From Maricaulis sp. (GTDB lineage Bacteria > Pseudomonadota > Alphaproteobacteria > Caulobacterales > Maricaulaceae): DNA of 40,935 nt. The stretch lies in contig NZ_JASBRW010000047.1 in the NCBI RefSeq assembly GCF_030149235.1, positions 1-40,935 on the forward strand. The letters run 5' to 3'. Of the stretch, positions 31,856-40,105 are shown in pieces; the stretch's first letter is position 1; each line of letters opens with the position of its first letter. The notes below the pieces were generated by a model. The model did not search any database. It was not told the DNA's origin and saw only the letters and a list, made by a program, of their open reading frames with translations. Both the position numbers and the translations under genes were made by a program.

Positions 31856-33910
31856 CTAGCGGCCTTCGCGCCACCATCCCAGGCCCATCAACGTCGCGAT
31901 GATCAGGACCAGGAGAAGGGCAGGCATGATCGGAGTCTGGGTCGAGGCCCGGACGATATAGCGCTCATTGCGCTTCAGCCCGAGCCAGTTGCGGCCGGCC
32001 TGGTCACCGCTGGCACGCGTGCGACGGATGTCCGGCAGGCGCAGGCTGTCACCCTCGCCGATATAGTATTGACCGCCTCTCGTGGCATCGACAAACGGGT
32101 CCAGGACCTCGGTAGTGGGACGCAGGTCGGCGTATTCTAGCGGGTTGAGCGGCCCCAGGGCGGCGACCGTGGTCAGATCGCCCGAGCGCAGGCGGACAAT
32201 GCCGGCGCCTTCCGCTTCGAGGGCAGCAGCGAAGCGGCCGGTTGCGGTTTCGCTCATATCGACCACGTCCTGTTGCCCGTCCGGCCAGGTCACCTGCAGG
32301 GGCGGGGCTGTACCGGCCAGGGTGACCCGGTCAGCGCGAAGCTCGCCATCGATGATGCTGGCCGTCAGGCGTTCCTCGTCCAGTTCCGGTTCACGCATTA
32401 GCCAATGGGCGACGCGGCGGAACATTTCCGCGTAGGGACCCCCGCCTTCAAAGCCGCGGGACCAGAGCCAGGTCTGATCTGACATCACCATCGCGGCCCG
32501 GCCTTGACCGGAGCGATCGAGAACGAGGAGCGGATTGCCGTCCGGTGCCTCGAGCAGCACCTGGCCCGACAGGGCGGTGCCATTGATGCGGCGCAGCCAG
32601 CGTCCCCAGGTCGGGTCCTCACCGCCGCCTTCCAGTCCGGTTGTGACCGGGTGGCGGAGGCCAAGCAGTGTTGATTGCGGTGTGAAACCGCCCTCGCTCA
32701 GTGTTCCTGTGGGGCGCACCGGGAGAACCGAGGCCAGGGGCGTGCGGAACAGGCTTGGCCGGCCGGCGAAGGGCGGGCCGGCTGTGACCAGCAGGGCCCC
32801 ACCGTTTTCTACATAGCGGGCGATATTGTCGAAATAGAGCGGCGGCATGATGTTGCGCCGGTAATAGCGGTCGAATATCACCAGATCGAATTCGGCGAGA
32901 CGCTCCACAAACAGTTCCTGGACCGGGAAGGCGATCAGGGCCAGTTCGTCGACCGGCGTGGTATCGCGGCGATCCGGCGGTCGCAGAATGGTGAAATGAA
33001 CGAGGTCGACCGACGGGTCGGACTTGAGCAGATCACGCCAAGCGCGGGCACCATTGTGCGGCTCACCGGTGACCAGCAGTACGCGCAGACGGTCCCTTAC
33101 GCCATTCACGTTGGCGGCGGCGCGGTTGTTGATCAGGGAGAGTTCCTGTGGTCCGGCGGCCACCTCGATCTCGATGACATTCTGGCCTCGCCGCTCGACC
33201 GGGACATTGACCGGGATGGTGCGGCCGATCGGGACATTGTGGACCTGCGGTTCGCCGCCTTCGAAGCGGAACTCGACCCGTGCCGTACCTGTGACGGCTT
33301 CATCCTCGATACGAATGGAGAAGCTCACCGTCTGCCCGACAATGCCATAGCGCGGGGCTTCCTCGATGATCAGCCGGCGATCACCGGCATTGCGGTCCCC
33401 GGGCATGGCCTGGTGGAGTGGAGCGTCCAGATTAAGCGCATCGGTGTCGCTTGGCGCGTCGTGCACCTGGCCATCGGTCGCCATGACGACACCGGCGAGC
33501 CGGTCCTGCGGCACGCTGGCCAGCGCCTGGTTGAGCGCGTCAAAGACACGAGAGCCATCTGTGCCCTCGCGGGCCTCCACCTCGACGAGGTCAAGCAGCG
33601 GGTCGGCCTCCGCGGCGGCCCGCATACGCTCGGCCAGGCCATCAGCGGCGGCCTCGCGTTCGCCAATGCGCATCGACGCACTGGTGTCAGTGACCAGAAT
33701 GGCGATGTCGGCCAGCGGGTCGCGCTCTTCCTCGACGAGAGACGGGTTGGCCAGGGCCAGACCGACGACCGCCAGGGCGAGGCCGCGCCAGAGCCAGCCC
33801 GACAGGCGCTGCAGCGCGCCGGCAATGAGCACGACAAAGCCCACGGTCAGGAGACCGATGAGCCAGGGCGCCGGGATGAGCGGCGCAAAATCGATCGTCG
33901 TCGCCATCAT
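31856..33910 (-). CDS. vWA and glutamine-amidotransferase-like membrane protein
   Basis: 684 aa. Two N-terminal transmembrane helices (about 12-32 and 40-54) precede a von Willebrand A-like domain whose metal site keeps DTSAS (Asp75, Ser77, Ser79). A second region at about 270-500, with VLLVTGEPHNGARAWRDLL and LVIFDRYYRRNIMP, resembles class I glutamine amidotransferase-like folds without an evident catalytic Cys-His pair. A last transmembrane helix lies just before the C-terminus (PIMPALLLVLIIATLMGLGW). It is the last gene of the MoxR-DUF58-DUF4159 operon; its ATG overlaps the DUF4159 stop (ATGA). By analogy with BatA/MoxR systems it may act in envelope protein assembly. Confidence 0.8.
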   Translation of the reverse strand: MMATTIDFAPLIPAPWLIGLLTVGFVVLIAGALQRLSGWLWRGLALAVVGLALANPSLVEEERDPLADIAILVTDTSASMRIGEREAAADGLAERMRAAAEADPLLDLVEVEAREGTDGSRVFDALNQALASVPQDRLAGVVMATDGQVHDAPSDTDALNLDAPLHQAMPGDRNAGDRRLIIEEAPRYGIVGQTVSFSIRIEDEAVTGTARVEFRFEGGEPQVHNVPIGRTIPVNVPVERRGQNVIEIEVAAGPQELSLINNRAAANVNGVRDRLRVLLVTGEPHNGARAWRDLLKSDPSVDLVHFTILRPPDRRDTTPVDELALIAFPVQELFVERLAEFDLVIFDRYYRRNIMPPLYFDNIARYVENGGALLVTAGPPFAGRPSLFRTPLASVLPVRPTGTLSEGGFTPQSTLLGLRHPVTTGLEGGGEDPTWGRWLRRINGTALSGQVLLEAPDGNPLLVLDRSGQGRAAMVMSDQTWLWSRGFEGGGPYAEMFRRVAHWLMREPELDEERLTASIIDGELRADRVTLAGTAPPLQVTWPDGQQDVVDMSETATGRFAAALEAEGAGIVRLRSGDLTTVAALGPLNPLEYADLRPTTEVLDPFVDATRGGQYYIGEGDSLRLPDIRRTRASGDQAGRNWLGLKRNERYIVRASTQTPIMPALLLVLIIATLMGLGWWREGR

Positions 33911-36618
33911 TGTCCGAGCCGCTCCAGAATATCGGGGATGTGGACCTGATCGGCCTTGTAGTTGCCGGTCAGGGCATACATGGCGACATTGATTCCGAAG
34001 CGCTGTGCCAGTTCGCGCTGGCGCTCGCCGCCATCAACCGGGGCCATCGGGCGGCCGTTTTCATCCACCGCCCAGGCCGAGGCCCAGTCATGGGCCCCGA
34101 TAATCACGCCGGATGTGCCGTCACGCGACGCTCCGTCCGGATTGGCTTCAACCCAGACCGGGCTGCCGGAGAAGCGGCCCGGGAATTCCTGCAGCAGGTA
34201 GAAGCTGCGGGTCAGGACGTGGTCGGACGAGATCTGCGCCAGGGGCGGCACATCGATACTGTCGAGAATGGTGATCAGTCCGGGATGCGGCGCACCGGCA
34301 CGAAGCGCAGCCACATCGGCATCCTGGGTGTCGAAAATGATCAGCCCGCCGCCTTGCAGATAGGCGGTGATGCGAGAGGCGGCCTCCTCAGACAGGGCGG
34401 CGGCGTCACGCTCGACCGGCCAGTAGATCATCGGGAAGAAGATCAGCTCGTCGGTTTCCGGATGGATCGCCATCGGTGTGCCCGGTTCCATGGCGCTGCG
34501 GCGAGTGATTTGCTGGCTGAGGCCGATCAGGCCGGCGCGGCTCCGGCTGTCGATGGCGCTGACACCGGTGGCAACATAGGCGAAGCGCAGGTCCAGCGCG
34601 GCTTCCAGGGCGTAGGCATCGGCATCCTGGGCCTCGGCGTGTGGCACGACAGGCAGGAATAAGAGCGCGCCAACCGCCGCCGCTGTGGCGCCGAAGGGCA
34701 GACGCAATCGTCCCGCCAGGCCAAGGGCGATCAGAACATCCAGGATCATCATGATTAGGGCGCCTACCAGTAGGGGCGTTTCGAAGCGGAAGGGACGCGG
34801 ACCGTCAAAGCCCGCGAAGACGGCGCCGGGCAGATCACGCGGCAGCGGCGCCAAGGCAAAGTCGGCAGGCACCGTATTGAGGGCCTGAACGGCGGCGCCG
34901 AGGCGATAAAGACCTGGTGGGGCCGACGGGCTGACACGGGTCTGCGAGAAGGCCTCGGCCGGGATCGGGCGAGCGCTGACCGGCGGATTGGCCAATTGCC
35001 CGCCCGCGTCCAGGGCCTGGGAGACCGACCAGGCGCCGTTCAGGGAGGCGCTGACCTCACCGCCTTCGGCCAGGCCGAGAACTCGTTCCAGCATGCGCGG
35101 GAACAGGCCTGACAAGGGCAGGTCGGACCAGGTCGGTCCGGCAGTGACGTGGAAGAGTACGATCCAGCCACGGCCGCGGCGCTGCGCGGTCACCAGCGGC
35201 GTGCCATCTTCCAGCCGCGCCCAGACCCGGTCCGGCGTGGCGCTGCCCGGCTCGGCCAGGACCTGGCTGTCAATTGTCGCGCTCGCATCGGCCGGCAGCC
35301 CGGCAAAGGGCGATTGTGCACCGAAGGCGGCCATGCGTTGCGGTTCTTCCCAGTTCAACGCGCCACCAAGCAGGCGCCCCCCCTGGCGCAGGTCGACCGG
35401 AAGAAGATCATCGCCGCGGGCCGCGAGGCGAGGCCCGGCGAAACGGATGAGGAGACCGCCATCGAGGACGAAGTCGCTGATGCGCTCATCATCGCTGCGC
35501 GCATCGTCCACCATGACCAGAACCGCCGGAGGCTCCTCGAGCAGGGTGTCGAGCTCACCGCGATAGGGAACCGAGACCGGCGAGATGGCACTTTCTACAT
35601 AGTGCAGGTCAGACAGGAGCGGCTGTCCGTCATCGGCATTGGCTTCAATCAATCCCACGCGCGGGCGCTGCCAGCGATCTCCGAGCAAGCGAACCGAACC
35701 GGCCCCCGGACGGGCATCGACCCGCAGGCTGGCGATACGATTGCGCAGATCCAGAGGGAGCGCGATGTCCACACTGGTGCTGCCGGAACCGCCGTCAAAA
35801 ACGGCCGGCGCGCGGGCAATGGCCCGACCGTCCTGTCCCAGGGCCACGATGTCGACGCTCATGGGCAAATCAGCGGCGGCGCGGCGGACGGTAACGCGCA
35901 GGCCTTCTGTCGTGGCTTCGGGGGCGTCGATAGCCAGCGGTGCGCGCCCGGTATCGGGTTCGATGACCCGCACCGAGCCGAGATCGTTGAGCGCCGCGGC
36001 GAGATCGCGCGCGCCCGTATCGGTCAGGCCATTGGAAAGCCAGGTGACCGCCAGCGGGGCGGTGAGTGCATCATTGGCAATGGCGTCATCGATGCGTTCA
36101 GCCAGTGCGGCCCGGTCAGCAAACCAGGCTTGCGGCTCGGCGCTGCTGAGCAGGCGCCGGGCGCTGTCCGCGCTGTCCAGGCGAAGCGGAAGGGGCGCAT
36201 CGATGGCCGGTGCGGTCATCGCCAGCGCGACGCTGCGGCCATCGCGATCGGCATCGTCAATGAGCCGCGCCGCGAGACGCTCCATCTCGCTCCACGCCGT
36301 CGCCGAGGCCCAGCCATTATCCATCACGATCAGGATCGGGCGGTCGTCCACTTCCACCGCAGGCGGGGTCCAGACCGGGCGGGCCAGACCGATGATGATC
36401 AGCGCCGCGATCAGCAGTCGGAACAGGATCAGCCACCAGGGTGCATGGTGCGGGGTTTCATTGTCGTCGGGCGCATCGCGCAGCAGTCGCAAGGGCGGGA
36501 AGACCGCGCGCTTGGGTGCCGGTGGTGTCGCCCGCAATAACAGCCAGAGCGCCGGCAGGGTCAAAAGACCGGCCAGGGCCCAGGGGGCGGCGAAACTCAG
36601 CGGTCCAAAGCTCAGCAT
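33907..36618 (-). CDS. DUF4159 protein with N-terminal BatA-type membrane domain
   Basis: 903 aa. The start MLSFGPLSFAAPWALAGLLT has GGAGG upstream and lies one base after the DUF58 stop; an in-frame ORF continuing upstream is only a shadow of DUF58. The N-terminus has the BatA-like pair of helices (about 8-28 and 56-78). A vWA-like segment follows (PILIVMDNGWASATAW), in which the metal site is degenerate (DNGWA rather than DxSxS). Two more helices at about 655-700 precede the DUF4159 domain (about 700-900, DLRFAYVATGVSAIDS, LIFFPMIYWP). It overlaps the downstream gene by four bases. Confidence 0.85.
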   Translation of the reverse strand: MLSFGPLSFAAPWALAGLLTLPALWLLLRATPPAPKRAVFPPLRLLRDAPDDNETPHHAPWWLILFRLLIAALIIIGLARPVWTPPAVEVDDRPILIVMDNGWASATAWSEMERLAARLIDDADRDGRSVALAMTAPAIDAPLPLRLDSADSARRLLSSAEPQAWFADRAALAERIDDAIANDALTAPLAVTWLSNGLTDTGARDLAAALNDLGSVRVIEPDTGRAPLAIDAPEATTEGLRVTVRRAAADLPMSVDIVALGQDGRAIARAPAVFDGGSGSTSVDIALPLDLRNRIASLRVDARPGAGSVRLLGDRWQRPRVGLIEANADDGQPLLSDLHYVESAISPVSVPYRGELDTLLEEPPAVLVMVDDARSDDERISDFVLDGGLLIRFAGPRLAARGDDLLPVDLRQGGRLLGGALNWEEPQRMAAFGAQSPFAGLPADASATIDSQVLAEPGSATPDRVWARLEDGTPLVTAQRRGRGWIVLFHVTAGPTWSDLPLSGLFPRMLERVLGLAEGGEVSASLNGAWSVSQALDAGGQLANPPVSARPIPAEAFSQTRVSPSAPPGLYRLGAAVQALNTVPADFALAPLPRDLPGAVFAGFDGPRPFRFETPLLVGALIMMILDVLIALGLAGRLRLPFGATAAAVGALLFLPVVPHAEAQDADAYALEAALDLRFAYVATGVSAIDSRSRAGLIGLSQQITRRSAMEPGTPMAIHPETDELIFFPMIYWPVERDAAALSEEAASRITAYLQGGGLIIFDTQDADVAALRAGAPHPGLITILDSIDVPPLAQISSDHVLTRSFYLLQEFPGRFSGSPVWVEANPDGASRDGTSGVIIGAHDWASAWAVDENGRPMAPVDGGERQRELAQRFGINVAMYALTGNYKADQVHIPDILERLGQ

Positions 36619-36619
36619 C

Positions 36620-37516
36620 TCAGACCTCCCGCGCCAGGGCTCGATAGAGCGCCAATACCGCGCTCGTGGCCGGTCGGTCGGTCCTGTGGGTGACCAGGGC
36701 CCAACCGCGGCTGCGTGCCAGTTCGGCCAAAGCCTCACCATGTTCGCGCCAACGCAGTCGATAGGTCGAACGGGCTTCTTCCGCCCGGCCGAATAACAGG
36801 CTGTCCCCAGCGTCTGCCGGTTCAAACCGGGTGCGGCCGGAATAGGGGAAATCTTCTTCGGCCGGATCGACGATGCGCAACAGCACGCCCTCGCATTCCT
36901 CGGCCGTGAAGCGGCTGAGCCGGGCGTGCCAGGTCTCGATCGGATCAAGGAAGTCGCTGGCCAGGACCACGCGCCCGAAGCGGGAAATATGCGGGGCTTC
37001 AACCGAGCTCAGGGCACCCGGGCCGAGGGCCAGACGGCGCGAGCTGCGTTCCAGTCCCAGGGCACCGGTGCGCGCAATGCCACTCTCGCCGAGAACCGAG
37101 ACCCGTTCGCCGCCCTGGGTCAGCAGGGCAGCCAGCGCGATCTGGCAGACGGCCGCGCGATCAGCCTTGTGCGGGACATGCTTGGAGGAGGCAAAACGCA
37201 TCGATGCGCTGCCATCGCGCCAGAGCCAAATCGTATTGGCGCCTTCCCATTCATTCTGGCGAACGAACAGCTGGTCCGAGCGCGCGGATTGGCGCCAGTC
37301 GATCGCGGCGCGGCCGTCCTCAGGGCGATGATGGCGATATTGCCAGAACGTCTCGCCCACACCGGAGCGGCGGCGGCCATGCACACCCTGGGCGACTGTC
37401 GCGGCAATACGCTCGGCCTCGGCCAGCAGGGCTGGCAGGCTGGCAGCCGCCTCTTCGCCCTCATGGCGAAGCTTGACGACCTGCGCCTCCTTATGACGGT
37501 CGACGCCGCGGGCCAT
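36620..37516 (-). CDS. DUF58 domain protein
   Basis: 298 aa. The DUF58 signature is clear at about residues 45-92: GRRRSGVGETFWQYRHHRPE, DGRAAIDWRQSARSDQLFVR, with the following WLWRDGSASM at about 97-106 keeping a vWA-like DGSAS. DUF58 proteins occur almost always beside MoxR ATPases and are thought to be their clients or adaptors. The start lies 4 bases after the MoxR stop. The next gene begins one base past its own stop, giving a tightly packed operon. Confidence 0.88.
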   Translation of the reverse strand: MARGVDRHKEAQVVKLRHEGEEAAASLPALLAEAERIAATVAQGVHGRRRSGVGETFWQYRHHRPEDGRAAIDWRQSARSDQLFVRQNEWEGANTIWLWRDGSASMRFASSKHVPHKADRAAVCQIALAALLTQGGERVSVLGESGIARTGALGLERSSRRLALGPGALSSVEAPHISRFGRVVLASDFLDPIETWHARLSRFTAEECEGVLLRIVDPAEEDFPYSGRTRFEPADAGDSLLFGRAEEARSTYRLRWREHGEALAELARSRGWALVTHRTDRPATSAVLALYRALAREV

Positions 37517-37520
37517 GGGA

Positions 37521-38519
37521 TCAGGCGGCCTGGTCTGCCAGGGTCTTGATCAGGCCCTCCAGCGTGTGCCCATCGGCCCGAGCGGCGAAGGACAGCGCCA
37601 TACGGTGTTTCAGAACCGGTTCAGCCAGTGCAGCGACGTCTTCCGTGGACGGCGCCAGACGGCCCTGCAGCAGGGCGCGTGCGCGGCAGGCCAGCATCAG
37701 TGCCTGGCCGGCGCGCGGGCCAGGGCCCCAGGCGACGCCGTCACGAACCGCCTCGATCTCGCTTTCATCCGGGCGGGCAAGGCGCAGCAGGTCGAGAATG
37801 GCCTCCAGAACTTTCTCACCGACCGGCAGTCGGCGTACGAGCGACTGCAGCTTGATGATTTCTTCGGCATCGAGGATCGCTTCCGCTTCCGCCTCATCGG
37901 CGCCGGTCGTGGCCAGCAGCAAGGCGCGCTCGGCATCTCGCTCCGGGTAAGGAATATCGACACGCAGCAGAAAGCGGTCGAGCTGGGCTTCCGGCAGCGG
38001 GTAGGTGCCTTCCTGCTCGATCGGGTTCTGGGTCGCCAGCACGTGGAAGGGATGGGGCAGGTCGTGGCGTTCACCGGCGACGGTGACATGACCCTCCTGC
38101 ATGGCCTGCAGCAGGGCGGCCTGGGTGCGCGGGCTGGCGCGGTTGATCTCGTCAGCCATCAGCAGGCGACAGAAGACCGGACCGGCGAGGAAGCGGAAAT
38201 GGCGTTTGCCGTCATCGCTTTCCTCGAGGATTTCGGAGCCGAGGATATCGGCCGGCATCAGGTCCGGGGTAAACTGAATGCGCTTGGTGTCGAGCCCGGT
38301 GGCGATGGCAATGGTCTGGACCAGCTTGGTCTTGGCCAGGCCGGGTGCGCCGACCAGCAGGGCATGACCACCGGACAGGATGGCCGTAAGGCAGAGGTCC
38401 ACCTCGTTTTCGAGGCCGAAAATCACCCGTCCAATCGAGGATTTGACGGCTTTCAGCCGTTCGGTTGCTGCATCCGCTTCGGCAATAAGTTCCGCACCGG
38501 CTTCATGTCTGTCTGTCAT
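37521..38519 (-). CDS. MoxR family AAA+ ATPase
   Basis: 332 aa from the ATG with AAGGA ten bases upstream; a GTG seven codons earlier would include the ribosome binding site and is rejected. Walker A is GAPGLAKTKL at about 57-66, Walker B is LLMADE at about 119-124, with the sensor region ATQNPIEQEGTYPLPEAQLDRF at about 164-185 (shown here in two parts: ATQNPIEQEG, TYPLPEAQLDRF). MoxR AAA+ proteins act as chaperones that mature metalloproteins or envelope complexes together with vWA proteins. It is the first gene of the four-gene operon and is divergent from the DUF1285 gene with 82 bp between starts. Confidence 0.93.
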   Translation of the reverse strand: MTDRHEAGAELIAEADAATERLKAVKSSIGRVIFGLENEVDLCLTAILSGGHALLVGAPGLAKTKLVQTIAIATGLDTKRIQFTPDLMPADILGSEILEESDDGKRHFRFLAGPVFCRLLMADEINRASPRTQAALLQAMQEGHVTVAGERHDLPHPFHVLATQNPIEQEGTYPLPEAQLDRFLLRVDIPYPERDAERALLLATTGADEAEAEAILDAEEIIKLQSLVRRLPVGEKVLEAILDLLRLARPDESEIEAVRDGVAWGPGPRAGQALMLACRARALLQGRLAPSTEDVAALAEPVLKHRMALSFAARADGHTLEGLIKTLADQAA

Positions 38520-38601
38520 CGCACTAAATTCCTTCGCCACACGGTTGATTTATAGACCAGGATGCAAACGTCGAGGATGACGTTGCACACACGAGGTGTC
38601 C

Positions 38602-39171
38602 ATGCCTGAAGACGAGCAAACGCCGGACGCATTGCAGTCGCTGCTGAAAGCCGCCGAGACGGCTGGCGAGGGCCTGCCGCCCGTCGATCGCTGGGAGCCG
38701 CAATTTTGCGGTGAAATGGATATGGTCATCCGGCGCGATGGCTCCTGGTGGCATGAGGGAACACGGATTACGCGTGAGCGTCTGACACGTTTGTTTTCGA
38801 AGATCGTGCGGAAAGATGACGACGGCATTCATTATCTCGTTACGCCCGTCGAAAAGATCTCGATCACTGTCGAGGAAGCCCCCTTTGTCGCCGTGCGAGT
38901 CGATGCGGCCGGCGGTGGTCCGGAGCAAACCCTGATCTTCACAACAAATTTTGGTGATTTGACCCAGGCGGGACCGGAACGGCCGATTGATGTGCGAATC
39001 GATGCGCAGAGCGGCGAGCCGACACCTCTGGTCCGGGTGCGCGGCCGGCTGGACGCTCTGATGACCCGGCCCGTCTTTTATGAGCTCGCCGGACTGGCCG
39101 TCGAGCACGACGGTGAACTCGGGGTCTGGAGCGGCGGTGTCTTCTTCCCGCTGGGGGGCGTGCATGCCTGA
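38602..39171 (+). CDS. DUF1285 family protein
   Basis: 189 aa from an ATG with CGAGG 5 bases upstream. The N-terminal PPVDRWEPQFCGEMDMVIRR, then WWHEGTRITRERLTRLFSKI, and the following HYLVTPVEKISITVEEAPFV are the conserved parts of DUF1285. The family has two small beta-rich domains and no known activity, and in alphaproteobacteria it is usually next to the Nudix CoA pyrophosphatase and cca, as here. Its 3' end overlaps the Nudix start by eight bases, so the two genes are coupled. Confidence 0.9.
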   Translation: MPEDEQTPDALQSLLKAAETAGEGLPPVDRWEPQFCGEMDMVIRRDGSWWHEGTRITRERLTRLFSKIVRKDDDGIHYLVTPVEKISITVEEAPFVAVRVDAAGGGPEQTLIFTTNFGDLTQAGPERPIDVRIDAQSGEPTPLVRVRGRLDALMTRPVFYELAGLAVEHDGELGVWSGGVFFPLGGVHA

Positions 39172-39781
39172 GACGCAAGCGCTTGAGGATTTCCTTCGCA
39201 GCAAGCTCGATCCGGTCGCAACGGGCGGTGAGGTGCCGGCGCGTGGTGATGGCGACCTCAACGGAGCGCCTTCACCGACCGGTCGGGATTTGCGCCCGGC
39301 CGCTGTCCTAGCGCCTCTGATCCTGCATGATGGCGCACCGCGCTTCCTGTTCACCGAACGTGCGGCGCATCTCTCCAAGCATGCCGGCCAGATCAGCTTC
39401 CCCGGCGGCCGGATCGATCCGGGCGATGCGACGCCGGCGGATGCGGCCTTGCGGGAACTGGAAGAGGAAGTCGGAATCGCGCCGGGTTATGTCGACTTGC
39501 TGGGCCGGTTCGATGCCTATGAGACCGCGACCGGTTTCTCCGTCACGCCCTTTGTCGGCATCGTCCGGCCCGGTTACCGGCTCCGGCCTGATCCGGGAGA
39601 AGTGGCGGATGTATTCGAAGCGCCCTACGACTTCCTGATGAATCCGGCCAACCACCAGCGCCAATCGCTCGAATGGCAGGGGGTTCGACGCTATTTCTAT
39701 GCCATGCCCTGGCAGGAGCGCTATATTTGGGGGGCTACGGCAGGCATGCTCAAATCCCTGCACGACCGGTTATACGGGTAA
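39164..39781 (+). CDS. CoA pyrophosphatase-type Nudix hydrolase
   Basis: 205 aa. It carries the UPF0035/NuCoA signature ahead of the Nudix box (LFTERAAHLSKHAGQISFPG) and the box itself (GRIDPGDATPADAALRELEE then EVGI), with the metal-binding REXXEE core intact. Family members hydrolyse CoA and its derivatives to 3',5'-ADP and acyl-phosphopantetheine. The start overlaps the DUF1285 stop; the GGGGGGCG before it is a plausible ribosome binding site. A three-base gap separates it from the DUF6111 gene. Confidence 0.92.
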   Translation: MPETQALEDFLRSKLDPVATGGEVPARGDGDLNGAPSPTGRDLRPAAVLAPLILHDGAPRFLFTERAAHLSKHAGQISFPGGRIDPGDATPADAALRELEEEVGIAPGYVDLLGRFDAYETATGFSVTPFVGIVRPGYRLRPDPGEVADVFEAPYDFLMNPANHQRQSLEWQGVRRYFYAMPWQERYIWGATAGMLKSLHDRLYG

Positions 39782-39784
39782 AAC

Positions 39785-40105
39785 ATGACACGCATTCTTC
39801 TGCTTCAGATCGCGTCCTTCCTGCTGCCATTCGTCCTCTTCCTGATATGGCGCTGGCAACGCACCAGCAATCACCCGGTTGAGCCGACTCCGGTTCTCAA
39901 ATTGTCGGCGGCCGGGGCATTCCTGGTGATGATGGTGATGGTGGCGCTGGTTCTTCTTGACAGTTCCCGGTCTGGACATGAGGGGCAGGTCTACGTCCCG
40001 CCACGCCTCGTTGATGGTGTCATCCAGCCGGGGCATTTCATCGACGACGAGACCGTGGATGAGGATGCGGAGGAGGAGCCCGAGGACCCGCCGGCGCGCC
40101 CGTGA
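39785..40105 (+). CDS. DUF6111 family membrane protein
   Basis: 106 aa with two transmembrane helices (about 3-23, RILLLQIASFLLPFVLFLIW, and 39-60), then the conserved VYVPPRLVDGVIQPGHFI typical of DUF6111 and an acidic C-terminal tail (DDETVDEDAEEEPEDPPARP). Function unknown. In alphaproteobacteria it almost always lies between the Nudix and cca genes. Its stop overlaps the cca ATG (TGATG). Confidence 0.85.
   Translation: MTRILLLQIASFLLPFVLFLIWRWQRTSNHPVEPTPVLKLSAAGAFLVMMVMVALVLLDSSRSGHEGQVYVPPRLVDGVIQPGHFIDDETVDEDAEEEPEDPPARP

Noticed and set aside
36619-37002. Long 5' extension of the DUF4159 gene into DUF58
   Set aside because: The extension is Arg/Pro-rich shadow sequence in a different frame of the DUF58 gene, and the start at 36618 has a ribosome binding site and a BatA-like N-terminus.
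37515-38555. 346-codon plus-strand frame across the moxR gene
   Set aside because: Antisense shadow; the minus strand encodes a clear AAA+ ATPase.
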